Below, one piece after another: positions 1 through 9,432 of a stretch of 64,000 nucleotides of DNA. The position numbers and the translations under genes were made by a program. The stretch comes from Prostheceraeus crozeri. Its lineage: Eukaryota; Platyhelminthes; Polycladida; Euryleptidae. The DNA is taken from contig CAJQUW010006835.1 in assembly GCA_907163375.1 (NCBI GenBank), forward strand, positions 124,001 to 188,000. The letters run 5' to 3'. The notes under the pieces are model-generated. The model was given only the letters and a program-made list of their open reading frames with translations, was not told the origin of the DNA and did not search any database. Positions within the stretch are counted from its first letter, which is position 1. The number at the start of each line of letters is the position of its first letter.

Positions 1-471
1 AATGAAGAAGGGTATTATAATTAATATTAAAACATCCCACCTTCAGTGACTATTCTTGAAAGCTAAAGCTTGAGAATCTTCTTTTCAATAAGTCCCATGT
101 AACTTTCTATCAACTGGAATTTCGTTTCAAGTGGGCATGATTTACAAACATCTGCTTTGAATCAATGAACGCAACTTACAATTTCTTCGTCAACAACTTA
201 CGACTGTGCTTTATCGAATGTTATTGTCAGTAATATGCTTGAAAGAAACGTCCAGAGCCAGAGATTATCGAAATTTAACTAACTAATTGGTCACAACTGA
301 TTGATCGTTGCTATCAAAGAGCTACAAGTAATGATTGGCGTCTTCTAATAATTGCAATTAATTGATTCATGGAAATTGACTGACTTGTGTTGTAATGAAG
401 AAGGTATTTAATTGATTAGTAAAACATCCCACCTTCAGTGACTTTCTTGAAATGCTAAGCTTGAGAATCTT
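1..471 (+). repeat. Direct repeat of an ~80 bp segment
   Basis: Positions 1-80 and 394-471 carry the same segment, beginning aatgaagaagg, continuing through aaaacatcccaccttcagtg and ending gagaatctt, with small indels between the copies. They lie 393 bp apart in the same orientation. The first copy starts at the window edge, so the unit may be longer. No coding potential is visible. It may be a dispersed transposon fragment or a local duplication. Confidence 0.6.
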
Positions 472-653
472 TTCACAGCTTTCAGGATTCTTATCAGGAT
501 CTCATTGGTGCATGGCGCATTCAACATATCAACGTGCATAACAATACTTTCATGATTACTTTCAAAACTTTTGTACTTTACTCTTTGAATTTTATGTTCT
601 GTTATCTAAGCACGTGTGATAATTCATTCAATTCATTTTTCAATAATTGAATA

Positions 654-702
654 CATAGAAATCAGCAATGCCATAGAAAGTCTACTGTTATCTACTTCTG
701 TG
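654..702 (+). repeat. Small 'catagaa' dispersed repeat, copy 1
   Basis: A ~50 bp motif framed by catagaaat at one end and ctacttctgtg at the other. Clearer copies lie at 32842-32894 (+) and 25838-25892 (-), where the ends are nearly palindromic (gcatagaa and ttctatgc). The repetition is seen directly. A miniature hairpin repeat is an inference. Confidence 0.45.
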
Positions 703-828
703 ATTGAATATTATGCACAGACTTCAATCGATCTAATCAATATTCGCATCCAATCAAGAGCACAGTCTATTAACGTATCCAAAATGACAAGCTATTATGC
801 GACTTGTTAGGTATGTAGGCCGATATGG

Positions 829-960
829 CCCATTGAAATAACAGAGTGAAAAATTCGAAATCAGGAATTAATCTATTCAAACTTTGATGATAAATATTTG
901 CAGTCAATTGATTCCTTCATCCTGCAATTAAAATTAATTGAGTGCCTACCCTAACTAAAT
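829..960 (+). repeat. Fragment related to one end of the 1.39 kb repeat unit
   Basis: The order of short motifs (gaaaattc, tctattcaaac, tgatgat, caattaattga) follows that at 36850-36960, at one end of the 1.39 kb unit found at 36.8 and 52.9 kb. A weaker version occurs at about 60700-60840. Divergence is high. I treat it as an old dispersed fragment. Confidence 0.3.
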
Positions 961-1530
961 TGAAGTTAGTTTTTGACACCTCCTGATTAGAGCCATGATT
1001 TGGCTTGCCAGTAGTTTGAAACACTTTGTATTTACCAATTAAAAGCTCTTCGTCTTGTGTACTGTGTGTGATTTTATATAAGTTGATGATGGAATTTATT
1101 GTGTTTAAAGATTATTTAGAAATTTAAGCAATATATCTGCCATGAAGATTCACATCACCATTGTGCGCCGATTTTCTGTGGACTGTCTCAGCGGTTGGCA
1201 TTACAAGAATAAGAAAATCATCTGATAAAGCAAATTTGATCTTTGTTTTAAGAATTCTCACATGCTAGTTATTTCTGCGCGCTTTCTTTGTTCATCAAGA
1301 CATCGGTGTTTGTGAATCATATTGTATACATATTATATATATCATATTGTAATACAATCTTGGAATAATTTCGACAAGTAAACAAAGAAAGCCATTACCA
1401 TTATTTCAAGTCATCATCATGAGTTTCACAAGATCATAAAGCTTTCAGAAATATCCCTGGATGTAATATCATTAATTGGGCAGAAGATATTGTTTTCTAC
1501 GTGTATCCCAACTGGATCATTAACTTTCAG

Positions 1531-1710
1531 AAATCAATTTCCTTGTCTCCACAATTGTCCTGTACTAAAGAGAACCAAATATGCTGTCGAACCGCAGTTA
1601 AGGAGGCATTCCGCACCAGCTGTCCGGGATTGCTGGCCTTCTTTAAAGTTTTGTCAGTTATCAGTTGCAAACCAAACGTCTCTCTTGACATTTTGTTCGA
1701 CAGACGCTAG
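1531..1710 (+). CDS. Possible cysteine-rich terminal exon, unidentified
   Basis: A 59-codon open frame follows a plausible acceptor (ttaactttcag ending at 1530) and ends at TAG (1708-1710). It contains a Cys pattern (CTKENQICC, then FRTSCPG, then VISCKPN) and otherwise ordinary composition. A second frame is also open over much of the same stretch, which weakens the case. No partner exon was found nearby. It could be chance. Confidence 0.15.
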   Translation, partial: KSISLSPQLSCTKENQICCRTAVKEAFRTSCPGLLAFFKVLSVISCKPNVSLDILFDRR

Positions 1711-2549
1711 GAATTTTAGATCGGTAGATAGAACATTAAAACAATAATCACGTGATTCTCAGCAAAGTTTCTTGATCTGACCTCTTCTGGAATTCTATAT
1801 TTTACGATAGATGAGTGACCATTTATGAAATATGTTTTCATCAGAATGTCTTTACTAGATTTTATCTCACAGCAGAGATTAAATCATCTCACTCGTTGGG
1901 GCAGTGATTTTGCCACTTGATTTTATCATTCATCAGCCCTGATCTTCAAACTTGTTTTGCCAAATTATCCATCATATTGTAGCAGTCAATGTTTTATCTC
2001 CTCTTTTTGCGTACTTCCAGCTAGGGTAATTTTGCACGTGAAAGTTTATTGCTGACACTTTTCGATTCGTAATACGGTTAGTCAAAGAAGAGTAGAAACA
2101 ATGATGTGCCTTCAATAGTCGTGTTTCGTGCGTCATCAGATGGAATATAAACAATATATCAATGATGCTTGGATTTTGAAAGCATTAATACGTCGCAGAG
2201 CCGAGGCCGCAAAGCCCGGCGGAGGATGTAAGGATTATTGATGCTTGAAAAAGTCAGGTGTGATTGCTATTGTAGTGAATGCGTGCACATGTAGAAGTCT
2301 GTGGAAGTTTATGGCTACATACATAGATAGTGGTCTTTGATTCTGAATCCGGCAACAACGACGATTATTGCCGGATCAGGGACGGCATCAATTACCGCAC
2401 AGCTTTTACTATAATAGCCATTTAATAACTAGTAATAAGGAGAAATGCAGTGATCTCATCAGCTTATTGTCCTCTGAGTGTCAGTAAAAGGTGTCAGCAA
2501 CAAAATTAAACAAGGTGCAACTTAAACTGATGCATCTTAAGCTGTACAT

Positions 2550-3327
2550 ATACGTCATGTACAGAGGACATGAGATAACTATAATAGCATTCTTCCGTCC
2601 ATAGAGGTCGGATATCTGTGTTGTATAGAGAGGACATGAGATAACTATGATGGTACTACTCCTCCGTCCATAGAGGTCGGATATCTGTGTTGTCTACAGA
2701 GGACATGAGATGACTATGATGGCACTCTTCTGTCCATAGAGGTCGGATATCTGTGTTGTGTAGAAGATATGAGATGACTATGATGGTTCTACTCCTCCGT
2801 CCATAGAGGTCGGATATCTGTGTTGTCTTCAGAGGACATGAGATGACTGTGATGGCACTCTTCTGTCCATAGAGGTCGGATATCTGTGTTGTGTAGAGAA
2901 GATATGAGATAAATATGATGGTACTACTCCTCCGTCCACAGAGGTCGGATATCTGTGTTGTGTAGAGAGGTCATGAGATAACTATGATGGTACTACTCCT
3001 CCGTCCATAGAGGTCGGATATCTGTGTTGTGTAGAGAGGACATGAGATAACTATGATGGCACTCTTCTGTCCATAGAGGTCGGATATCTGTGTTGTGTAG
3101 AGAGGTCATGAGATAACTATGATGGTACTACTCCTCCGTTCATAGAGGTCGGATATCTGTGTTGTGTAGAGAGGACATGAGATGACTATGATGGCACTCT
3201 TCTGTCCATAGAGGTCGGATATCTGTGTTGTGTAGAGAGGTCATGAGATAACTAAGATGGTACTACTCCTCCGTCCATAGAGGTCGGATATCTGTGTTGT
3301 GTAGAGAGGATATGAGATAACTATGAT
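2550..3327 (+). repeat. Minisatellite, ~66/69 bp units, about 11 copies
   Basis: The core ggtcggatatctgtgttgt recurs 11 times. Two unit types largely alternate: a 69 bp type with ggtactactcctccgtcc and a 66 bp type with ggcactcttctgtcc. This gives a dimer period near 135 bp. The array abuts a foldback element that starts at 3342. Two further units of the same repeat lie at 63590-63697, about 60 kb away. No frame is preserved through the array, so I do not consider it coding. Confidence 0.9.
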
Positions 3328-3341
3328 CGGAAAAAGAATAT

Positions 3342-4237
3342 CAGTACGCGACAGCAAGTCTTAAACTTGGCATAAATCTACGGACACGTACATTTTTCAA
3401 CACCTTCTAAATTTTTGTGTTATTAAGAAATATCGACAAATTAATAATCATCTGAAAGAGAATTTTCGGATGTATCATTTGAATGTTGTTGAATTAATTG
3501 TTTCTGAGATTGGTGGTTCCTAGAGGCCCATAAACCTGAAAGCCCCAAATTTTCTTTGACTGGTTTTGACAAGCGCATAAATCAATTTGAAGCATTCTCC
3601 TTGTGATATTCAAAACCATCACAAGATTGGCTTTCAGAAAATATATAGTTTGAAAGTGTTTTCTCGAAGTTTATAGGCAATATTTTGAAAGTAGTATAAA
3701 TAGAAAATGTGGCGATTTTTTCATTGTCAGAATGTGTTGCGATAATAACAGAAATAACGCTGTTAACTAACTGGTGGCATTTATTTACCTCAAAGTTAGT
3801 GTTTTCTGCTTTTGTTGGGTAAATTTAAGGCCCTTCGAAGAAATATTCTGAAAATGAAAAAATCGCCACATTTTCTATTTATACTACTTTCAAAATATTG
3901 CCTATGAACTTCGAGAAAACACTATATAAACTATATATTTTCTGAAAGCCAATCTTGTGACGGTTTTGAATATCACAAGGAGAATGTTTCAAATTGATTT
4001 ATGCGCTTGTCAAAACCAGTCAAAGAAAATTTGGGGTTTTCGGGTTTATGGGCATCTAGGAACCACCAATCTCAAAAACAATTAATTCAACAATAGTCAA
4101 ATGATAGATCCGAGAATTCTCTTTCAGATGATTATAAATTTGTCGATATTTCTTAATAACACAAAAATTTAGAAGGTGTTGAAAAATGTACGTGTCCGTA
4201 GATTTATGCCTAGTTTCCAACTTGCTGTCGCGTACTG
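3342..4237. mobile_element. Foldback element with ~385 bp inverted arms
   Basis: The left arm (3342-3725) and right arm (3850-4237) are reverse complements with high similarity. Both outer ends read CAGTACGCGACAGCAAGT when oriented inwards. The ~125 bp spacer contains no recognisable gene. This is a long-TIR non-autonomous DNA element. Short open frames inside it are by-products. The flanks are AT-rich and I cannot fix the target duplication, so the superfamily is undetermined. Confidence 0.8.
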
Positions 4238-4284
4238 TATATTGCAAATGATTTTTCACCGCCCGAATTCTCAGCAATGAAGCA

Positions 4285-4405
4285 CTCTCTAACCCCTTCT
4301 CTCTCTATCTCCCTCTCTACACGTCGAGATGGACAACATCATCTCAGAGCTCTCGCACACATACAGTTTGAACTGTCGGATCTCTCTCTCTCATTATATG
4401 AATCT
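4285..4405 (+). repeat. CT-rich low-complexity tract
   Basis: Interrupted CT microsatellite with runs such as ctctctctatctccctctct and a second run near 4381-4395. No gene signals were seen. Confidence 0.6.
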
Positions 4406-4550
4406 CTGAGTGAAGAAATTCATTAGCACATTGAACGCACATTATCGAAATTACTTTCTCGCAGGAAATTATGAAATATAGAAGCAAGGGAATCCTTGCT
4501 TACTAATTGTTCAATACAGAAGGATTAAATGACTTGCATGTTTCACTCAC

Positions 4551-4632
4551 CTCTGTATTCCCTCCCATTGACGTAATTACCGGTCCAGACAATTAATAAT
4601 CCTCTCAATGATGCAACTTTGTTGAAATCTGT
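4551..4632 (-). CDS. Possible 82 bp internal exon, unidentified
   Basis: On the minus strand, a consensus-like donor (CAGAG|GTGAGT, donor at 4545-4550) closes an open frame of 27 codons plus one base. A candidate acceptor, ttcacatcaattag, lies at the other end. The encoded peptide ends NYVNGREYR. The 5' limit is weak and no neighbouring minus-strand exon was recognised. Chance occurrence is quite possible. Confidence 0.2.
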
Positions 4633-4769
4633 CTAATTGATGTGAAAGGTCACAATAATGTCATCTCTCAACGTTACATGAGTATCCACCTGTAACTATC
4701 AATGTTACTGGAGAATGGAGATATCAGGAAAATTCAACTATTACCGAATCATCAAAGTCAAGTTGAATC

Positions 4770-4980
4770 ACGGTTAGTGTGGCCAAGTGAAGAAGGTGTG
4801 AGCTGGTCTCCATCGCAGATGTCGGTTTGATTCCTGAGTCAGGCGAGGCCTTATGAGGAAGGTGCGAGGTCGTCTCCATCGCAGATGTCGGTTTGATTCC
4901 TGAGTCAGGCGAGGCCTTGTGAGGAAGGTGCGAGGTCGTCTCCATCGCAGATGTCGGTTTGATTCCTGGGTCAGGCGAGA
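4770..4980 (+). repeat. 66 bp tandem repeat, about three copies
   Basis: The unit contains ggtcgtctccatcgcagatg followed by tcggtttgattcctgagtc. Because 66 is divisible by three, the minus strand shows a repeated 22-residue frame, which is an artefact of the period. The segment GGTTTGATTCC resembles a tRNA-type B box, so the unit may derive from a SINE head. That last point is an inference. Confidence 0.7.
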
Positions 4981-5227
4981 GTGGGTCGGGGAATCAAGGG
5001 TGTTAGTGTCTCAATAGCTTTCAGGTCCGGACTGAATATTGCAAGATTTAATTTAGATATTTACCTGTTCAACTCATGGTCGGTAACTGAATGCAATTGG
5101 TGATTCATATATCTCGAAATATGCAAACAGTAGGTCTAATTATAGGTCGCATCCGCAAAGGTCATTACCGTTCATAAAAATCTTTCCGTCATTTGTCACA
5201 GAGATCATTTGTCATGACTTGTTCTGC

Positions 5228-5347
5228 GCTGAGCGCGCTGTTAGAATCATTTTTTGCTAAATATAAAGCTATAATGGATAAGTCTTAGGAAATGTGTAAG
5301 GAACCTTATAGCATTTTTTAGCAACAACTCCAACAACAGCGCTCACG
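5228..5347. repeat. Imperfect hairpin, ~45 bp arms
   Basis: The left arm around 5228-5275 (gagcgcgctgtt, then ttgctaaatataaagctat) pairs with 5303-5347 (atagcattttttagca, then caacagcgctc). It is a small foldback repeat with no coding content. Confidence 0.5.
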
Positions 5348-5746
5348 ACAGACATGATTAAAAACCAAGCAAATTAAACTCAATTGTGCATTAATGAATG
5401 CAGTGTAAAAGAAATGTCAACCTTAGGAGGCCTTCAAGGACAATTGTCTGAAAGATAAATGGTCCTCAGACTAATGACGTATACTTTGGGAAAATATAAA
5501 AACTCCCCATAACGGAAATCTCGTTATATACGGTCGTCTCGTACCAGCGAATCTCAAAATAGCGAAGTCTCACAATACCGAATCTCAAAATAGCGAAAAC
5601 GTATTGCATAATCTTAAGAAGTCCTCGAGAAATTATGCTTGCTTGCTTGATTAGTAGATAACTTAAATGGCCATATCATCACTATCGTTTCATGGTCAAA
5701 ATACTCGTAAATAGAAGAAGCATATGCTTATTTTTTCTATTTCAGT

Positions 5747-6052
5747 ATGGAATCACTATTCAACAGTGATGTTCGAACTACAAATCATTTGGAGGGATGG
5801 CGTCTGAAACTGAAAGATAATGTGGGAAGTGCCCATCCAAATGTCTTAAAGATCACGCATACATTCGTTGAGGAGCAGAAAATGTCAAACATTGAGATGA
5901 GTCAACTTGATTTTGGAGCACCAACAAAAAGGAGAAAGACGAAATATGTTGCTTTAAACGAAAGACTAGACCGATTGCGCGAACAATACATTTTAAATGA
6001 TCTCAGTCGCCAAGCTTATGCCAGGGCTGTCTCGTACATAATGGTTTTTTAG
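5747..6052 (+). pseudogene. MULE/FLYWCH-type transposase C-terminal fragment
   Basis: The frame reads SLFNSDVRTTNHLEGW, then VGSAHPNVLK, then SQLDFGAPTKRRKTKYV. This matches, from memory of the family, the conserved C-terminal block of metazoan MULE-domain proteins that often carry FLYWCH zinc fingers ('RTNNHLEGWH...HPN...QLE.G...KKY...NERI'). Just upstream is a pyrimidine-rich acceptor-like ttttttctatttcag, so this may be a terminal exon rather than a complete gene. The catalytic DDE core and zinc fingers are absent from the window. The frame ends shortly before a nested mariner at 6070. Confidence 0.65.
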
Positions 6053-6069
6053 AGAACATATTTTATATA

Positions 6070-6643
6070 CGAGGGGTGATTGATAAGTTCGCGGCCCGAT
6101 ATATAAAAAAGCATATTTCGCATACGATACATATTTATTTTTCGACATAATCGCCCCTACAATCAACGCACTTAGCCCAACGGTGCGGCAATGCGCTGAT
6201 CCCTTGCTCATAGAAGTGTGAGTCTTTGGGGTCCAGATACTCCTCAACGGCCTCCATGACGTCACTGTTGGATGCGAAGTGCTGACCACTGAGCTCCAAG
6301 TTCATTTTTGGGAAGAGATGAAAGTGCGATGGTGCCAGATCAGTAGAATAGGGTGGTTCCAACCATATCATCATGAATCTCCTTTGGTGTGAGTCCTTTC
6401 AAGCCGAGATAACGAATGACAGCTCGATTTGAAACGTGATCCATCTTACGCAACACTTATCTGACTAACTGACTGATAAGTTAGTAACTGAGGTTAAGTA
6501 GCTGTGGTTTACCAACAGTTCACCGGATCGACTGATCACTCGTCATGCGCCGTCAGCACATTCCATTGTATCAATCCACATGTGCATAATGGCCTGGCTT
6601 TAAGCTTTCTATGTCAGATCGCGAACTTATCAATCACCCCTCG
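6070..6643 (-). mobile_element. Mariner deletion derivative with TA target duplication
   Basis: The ends are reverse complements: CGAGGGGTGATTGATAAG at 6070 and cttatcaatcacccctcg ending at 6643. Both are flanked by TA (6068-6069 and 6644-6645). At 574 bp it is under half the usual mariner length. The minus strand keeps the first ~28 and last ~75 codons of a mariner transposase, while the middle is gone. It sits inside a MULE remnant, so it inserted after that element. Confidence 0.9.
6135..6444 (-). pseudogene. Mariner transposase relic, internally deleted
   Basis: Reading leftwards from ATG at 6444, the N-terminal helix-turn-helix region reads MDHVSNRAVIRYLGLKGL and then PKEIHDDM. It then jumps to the C-terminal block PPYSTDLAPSHFHLFPKM and ends RWAKCVDCRGDYVEK. 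In active mariners the block reads YSPDLAPSDYHLF, and the last catalytic Asp is in SDY. Here it is His (APSHFH). The first two catalytic Asp residues lie in the deleted middle. It cannot encode an active enzyme. Confidence 0.85.
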
Positions 6644-6889
6644 TACATTCGCATTTTTTTCATATTTCACATACATCGTACAAGGTATATGTACAGTATA
6701 TATGGAAATTCATATCCTTGTCAGCGGTATGGATGATTATTTACTAATCCAATTAACTTTAATAAACTATATAAACATAATTTCTAGAGGACTTCTTAAG
6801 ATTATGCAATGCGTTTTCGCTATTTTGAGATTTGCTGTTATGAGACTGAGGCGTGAGGAGACGACGATTAGACAATGGGATAAATTGGT

Positions 6890-7830
6890 GCATTCACACT
6901 GGCAAGAATCAAGAATAGAATATTATAGAATATAAAATGCCTATTGTTCAAAAATTGAAATAAAAAAATAACGGATTACAGACTTGTGAAAGTATCTGAA
7001 GTGAGTTATAGTAAAATCATGCAGCTATAATAAATTATTCCAAAGAAAGAAATCTTCATACATTTGAGTGCGGATAAAATAACAGTAACGATAAAAATCG
7101 TTCATTTTAAGATATTGAAAGACGAATACAGCATTGATCTTAGATAGTTGGCGGTTAGATTGATTGCATCGAGGGAGACGATATGGAATCAGATCGTGGA
7201 GCAAATGACATTCATTCGTCACTATTTCAAATGTAGAATGCCATTTCACATTGGAACGGTTCACTTTTGGAGGAAGGAATTCTGCATATAATTCATGTAT
7301 TTTTTGAACTCAATAGAGGAAAGCTTAAGTTTAATCTATTTCATGAGTTTAACTGCCATGTGCTGCAAAAGTCCCCATTTTGGAAGGAATACATTATGGA
7401 CAACACGCGATATTGAGATTTGAGACGGATTTTAATTTCGGACACTATTTTCTTACACGCCGATCACTGTTCTGTAGGAAATTGTCACACTCTTCATGAC
7501 AAGAACATTATTTCCATAATAACCACTGACATGGCAGCGTGACCGAGCAGCCTCAGCTCAGTTCTTGCCTGCAGAGGTGTCATATCAAGCGATACAACAA
7601 GATACAAGTGAAGAAGTGATTTCCAAAGAAATCGGATAATGCAGTAATAAAGGACTCGCAAGGACACACACAAGGAAAACAATGCTGCGTCGTGGGTGTG
7701 CGCGGTCATGACAGCAACACCTCAGTTTTGACGGCTGTCAACAGCAGCTTTGAGTATGAACACATTTTGATGAAATACGCTGCACAACACCGTCCACAGA
7801 CAAGAATCTGCAATCATTGAATGTTACAGC
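6890..7830. other. No recognised feature
   Basis: AT-rich sequence with only short, mutually overlapping open frames on both strands. I see no repeat family, splice-flanked exon or RNA gene here. Confidence 0.5.
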
Positions 7831-8352
7831 CACAGAATTAGATTGTTTAATCGTATCACTTTGCTAGAAGTGCAAAGTGATTCAAAACAATGGCACATGC
7901 AGGAACATACTAAGTGGGCAAAAATAAATCTCTAATACCTTGCAGAGATAGGAAAAATAGTCGTGCGTCGCTTGCGGATTGGTCTGAATTCCTTCAAAAT
8001 GCTCCGATCGACACGACTCATTCAGATTCGAAGAATTCAGATCATTGCGCAAAAGTTTTCTCGATAATGTTGGGCCCTCCGATCATTATTAGAAAAATTA
8101 GCAGGCGCATGAAAAAACGTTCACAAACTTCTTTGTAGAACTTGACATCGTCTGTGTGTCTTTGCTGTGTGATCCGGTTGATAACAGTCACTGAAACTTT
8201 GCACAATTTGGCGTGTTTAATGTTGAACTGGTTCTTCACTGTTCGATTGCTATGGTAATTAGTCAGCAGATTGTGCCATTTCATTTACGTTACATGTTCC
8301 AATGTTTCCCTTCTAGTCAAACAGAAGAAAAGACGACCAGTCTAATTCTGTG
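7831..8352 (-). mobile_element. hAT-type (8 bp TSD) MITE, copy 1
   Basis: The 522 bp element begins CACAGAATTAGA and ends with its reverse complement TCTAATTCTGTG. It is flanked by identical GTTACAGC octamers (7823-7830 and 8353-8360). An 8 bp duplication and a CA... terminus fit hAT, and P-type elements also make 8 bp duplications. There is no transposase frame. Other copies are at 16424, 56931 and 63698, with a diverged relative at 29390. Strand is arbitrary: this copy is opposite to the one at 16424. Confidence 0.9.
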
Positions 8353-8391
8353 GTTACAGCAATTTCATCCAGCAACATAGATCAGTTCCTG

Positions 8392-8955
8392 ACCGAGTAG
8401 CTGAAAATACCATCAACAAACAGCTGCTGTCCAATCTAGTTCCATTAACATATCCAAAGCGAGAAGCCGGATTTCTGTGGTGATTTCAATGCCTTCAATA
8501 GTAGTGCGAGACCAGTTGAATAAACGACGCTATTCATGCCTTTACATAGCACAAATCATAGGAATCCGCCAGTCTAAATAATTAATATATGACCACAACA
8601 AACAGCGATATTGAGAATAATAGAACGTCGCGGAAATGCATTGTCATGACAACGGTACCTAAACGATGGTGGTTTCCAGTGGCTGACAATAGGAAGTTAC
8701 CAGCAGCATATCTGTGTACTTTGCAAATAAATACTCACACTAACTATCATTTGTCTTTATATTCAAAAGCATTTTGATAGATTAACTTACAATGAATAGC
8801 TTTGCGGCAAGAATCTTAAACTGTTGCGGGTTTCAATAATTTGATTCTTCCAAAGATCTAGCAATGGTCGTATAGACGAGTGACTGAAAATGCCATCAAC
8901 AAACAGCTGTTATCCAGTCTAAGTCCCACTAACTTAAACAAAGCGAAAAGTCAGA
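8392..8955 (+). repeat. Direct repeat pair (8392-8480 and 8877-8955)
   Basis: Both copies share agctgaaaatacc/gactgaaaatgcc followed by atcaacaaacagctg and a similar tail ending aaagcgaa. They lie ~485 bp apart in the same orientation. The intervening 8630-8870 resembles 21390-21610 (gatggtggtttc / gatggcggcttc, then ggctgacaat / ggttgacaat), so the block is probably a dispersed element of unknown class. Confidence 0.5.
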
Positions 8956-9003
8956 CCTCTATGGCACAAAGTATTTGTCATAGCATTCTCGGACGTGTGT
9001 TGG

Positions 9004-9432
9004 CTATACCGTAGAGATCCGACTTTTGTCTTTGTTTCTGCTTAGAATGGACAACAGCTGCTCGGTCATGCACCGATTGCGAGATATTTGGAAGAGGGAA
9101 TGTTGCTGAATCTCAAGGTGAGCCGAACTTGTACTTTTGTAACTTTCAATGTCCGTTCTACAGACCGTCCCAGGATCCGCTGTTCTCCCGTTCTTCAGAC
9201 CTCTAACAATATAGAAAATCGATTTTCTACGGGCTATGTCCTCAACAGGCAGAAGTGTTGCATTGCATGTTCGGCTGAATCCTTGTCGGAATTCTAACCT
9301 CCATCTGCGTTGACTTTTTCGATTGACAGCTGGATAAAGAGAGTGAGAGAAGTGAGCGACGAATATGAGGTATGAAATTGTCATTTCCCTTGTATCAGGA
9401 ATTAAAGACTCGCACATTTGACTTGCGATCAA
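9004..9432 (-). CDS. 142-codon open frame, unrecognised
   Basis: This is one of the longest frames outside tandem repeats. The start is not certain. The product is basic, has no obvious signal peptide or membrane segment, and contains no motif I recognise. The opposite strand is also open for 69 codons inside it, which argues for chance. No splice-flanked neighbours were found. Confidence 0.12.
   Translation of the reverse strand: MIASQMCESLIPDTREMTISYLIFVAHFSHSLYPAVNRKSQRRWRLEFRQGFSRTCNATLLPVEDIARRKSIFYIVRGLKNGRTADPGTVCRTDIESYKSTSSAHLEIQQHSLFQISRNRCMTEQLLSILSRNKDKSRISTV

Larger units (their letters stand above)
5505..6890 (+). mobile_element. Mutator-like (MULE) element remnant, hosting a mariner insertion
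   Basis: Inverted ends face each other. The left copy, about 5505-5640, contains gaatctcaaaatagcg and cttaagaagtcctcgag. The right copy, about 6780-6870, carries the reverse complement (gaggacttcttaagattatg, then cgctattttgagat). Between them lie a MULE-type transposase C-terminus (5747-6052) and a 574 bp mariner at 6070-6643. The outer ends are diverged and no 9 bp target duplication could be fixed, so the limits are approximate. Only the end of the transposase remains. Confidence 0.65.

Noticed and set aside
6504-6935. 143-codon + strand frame
   Set aside because: It spans the end of the mariner and the MULE terminal repeat, antisense to known element sequence.
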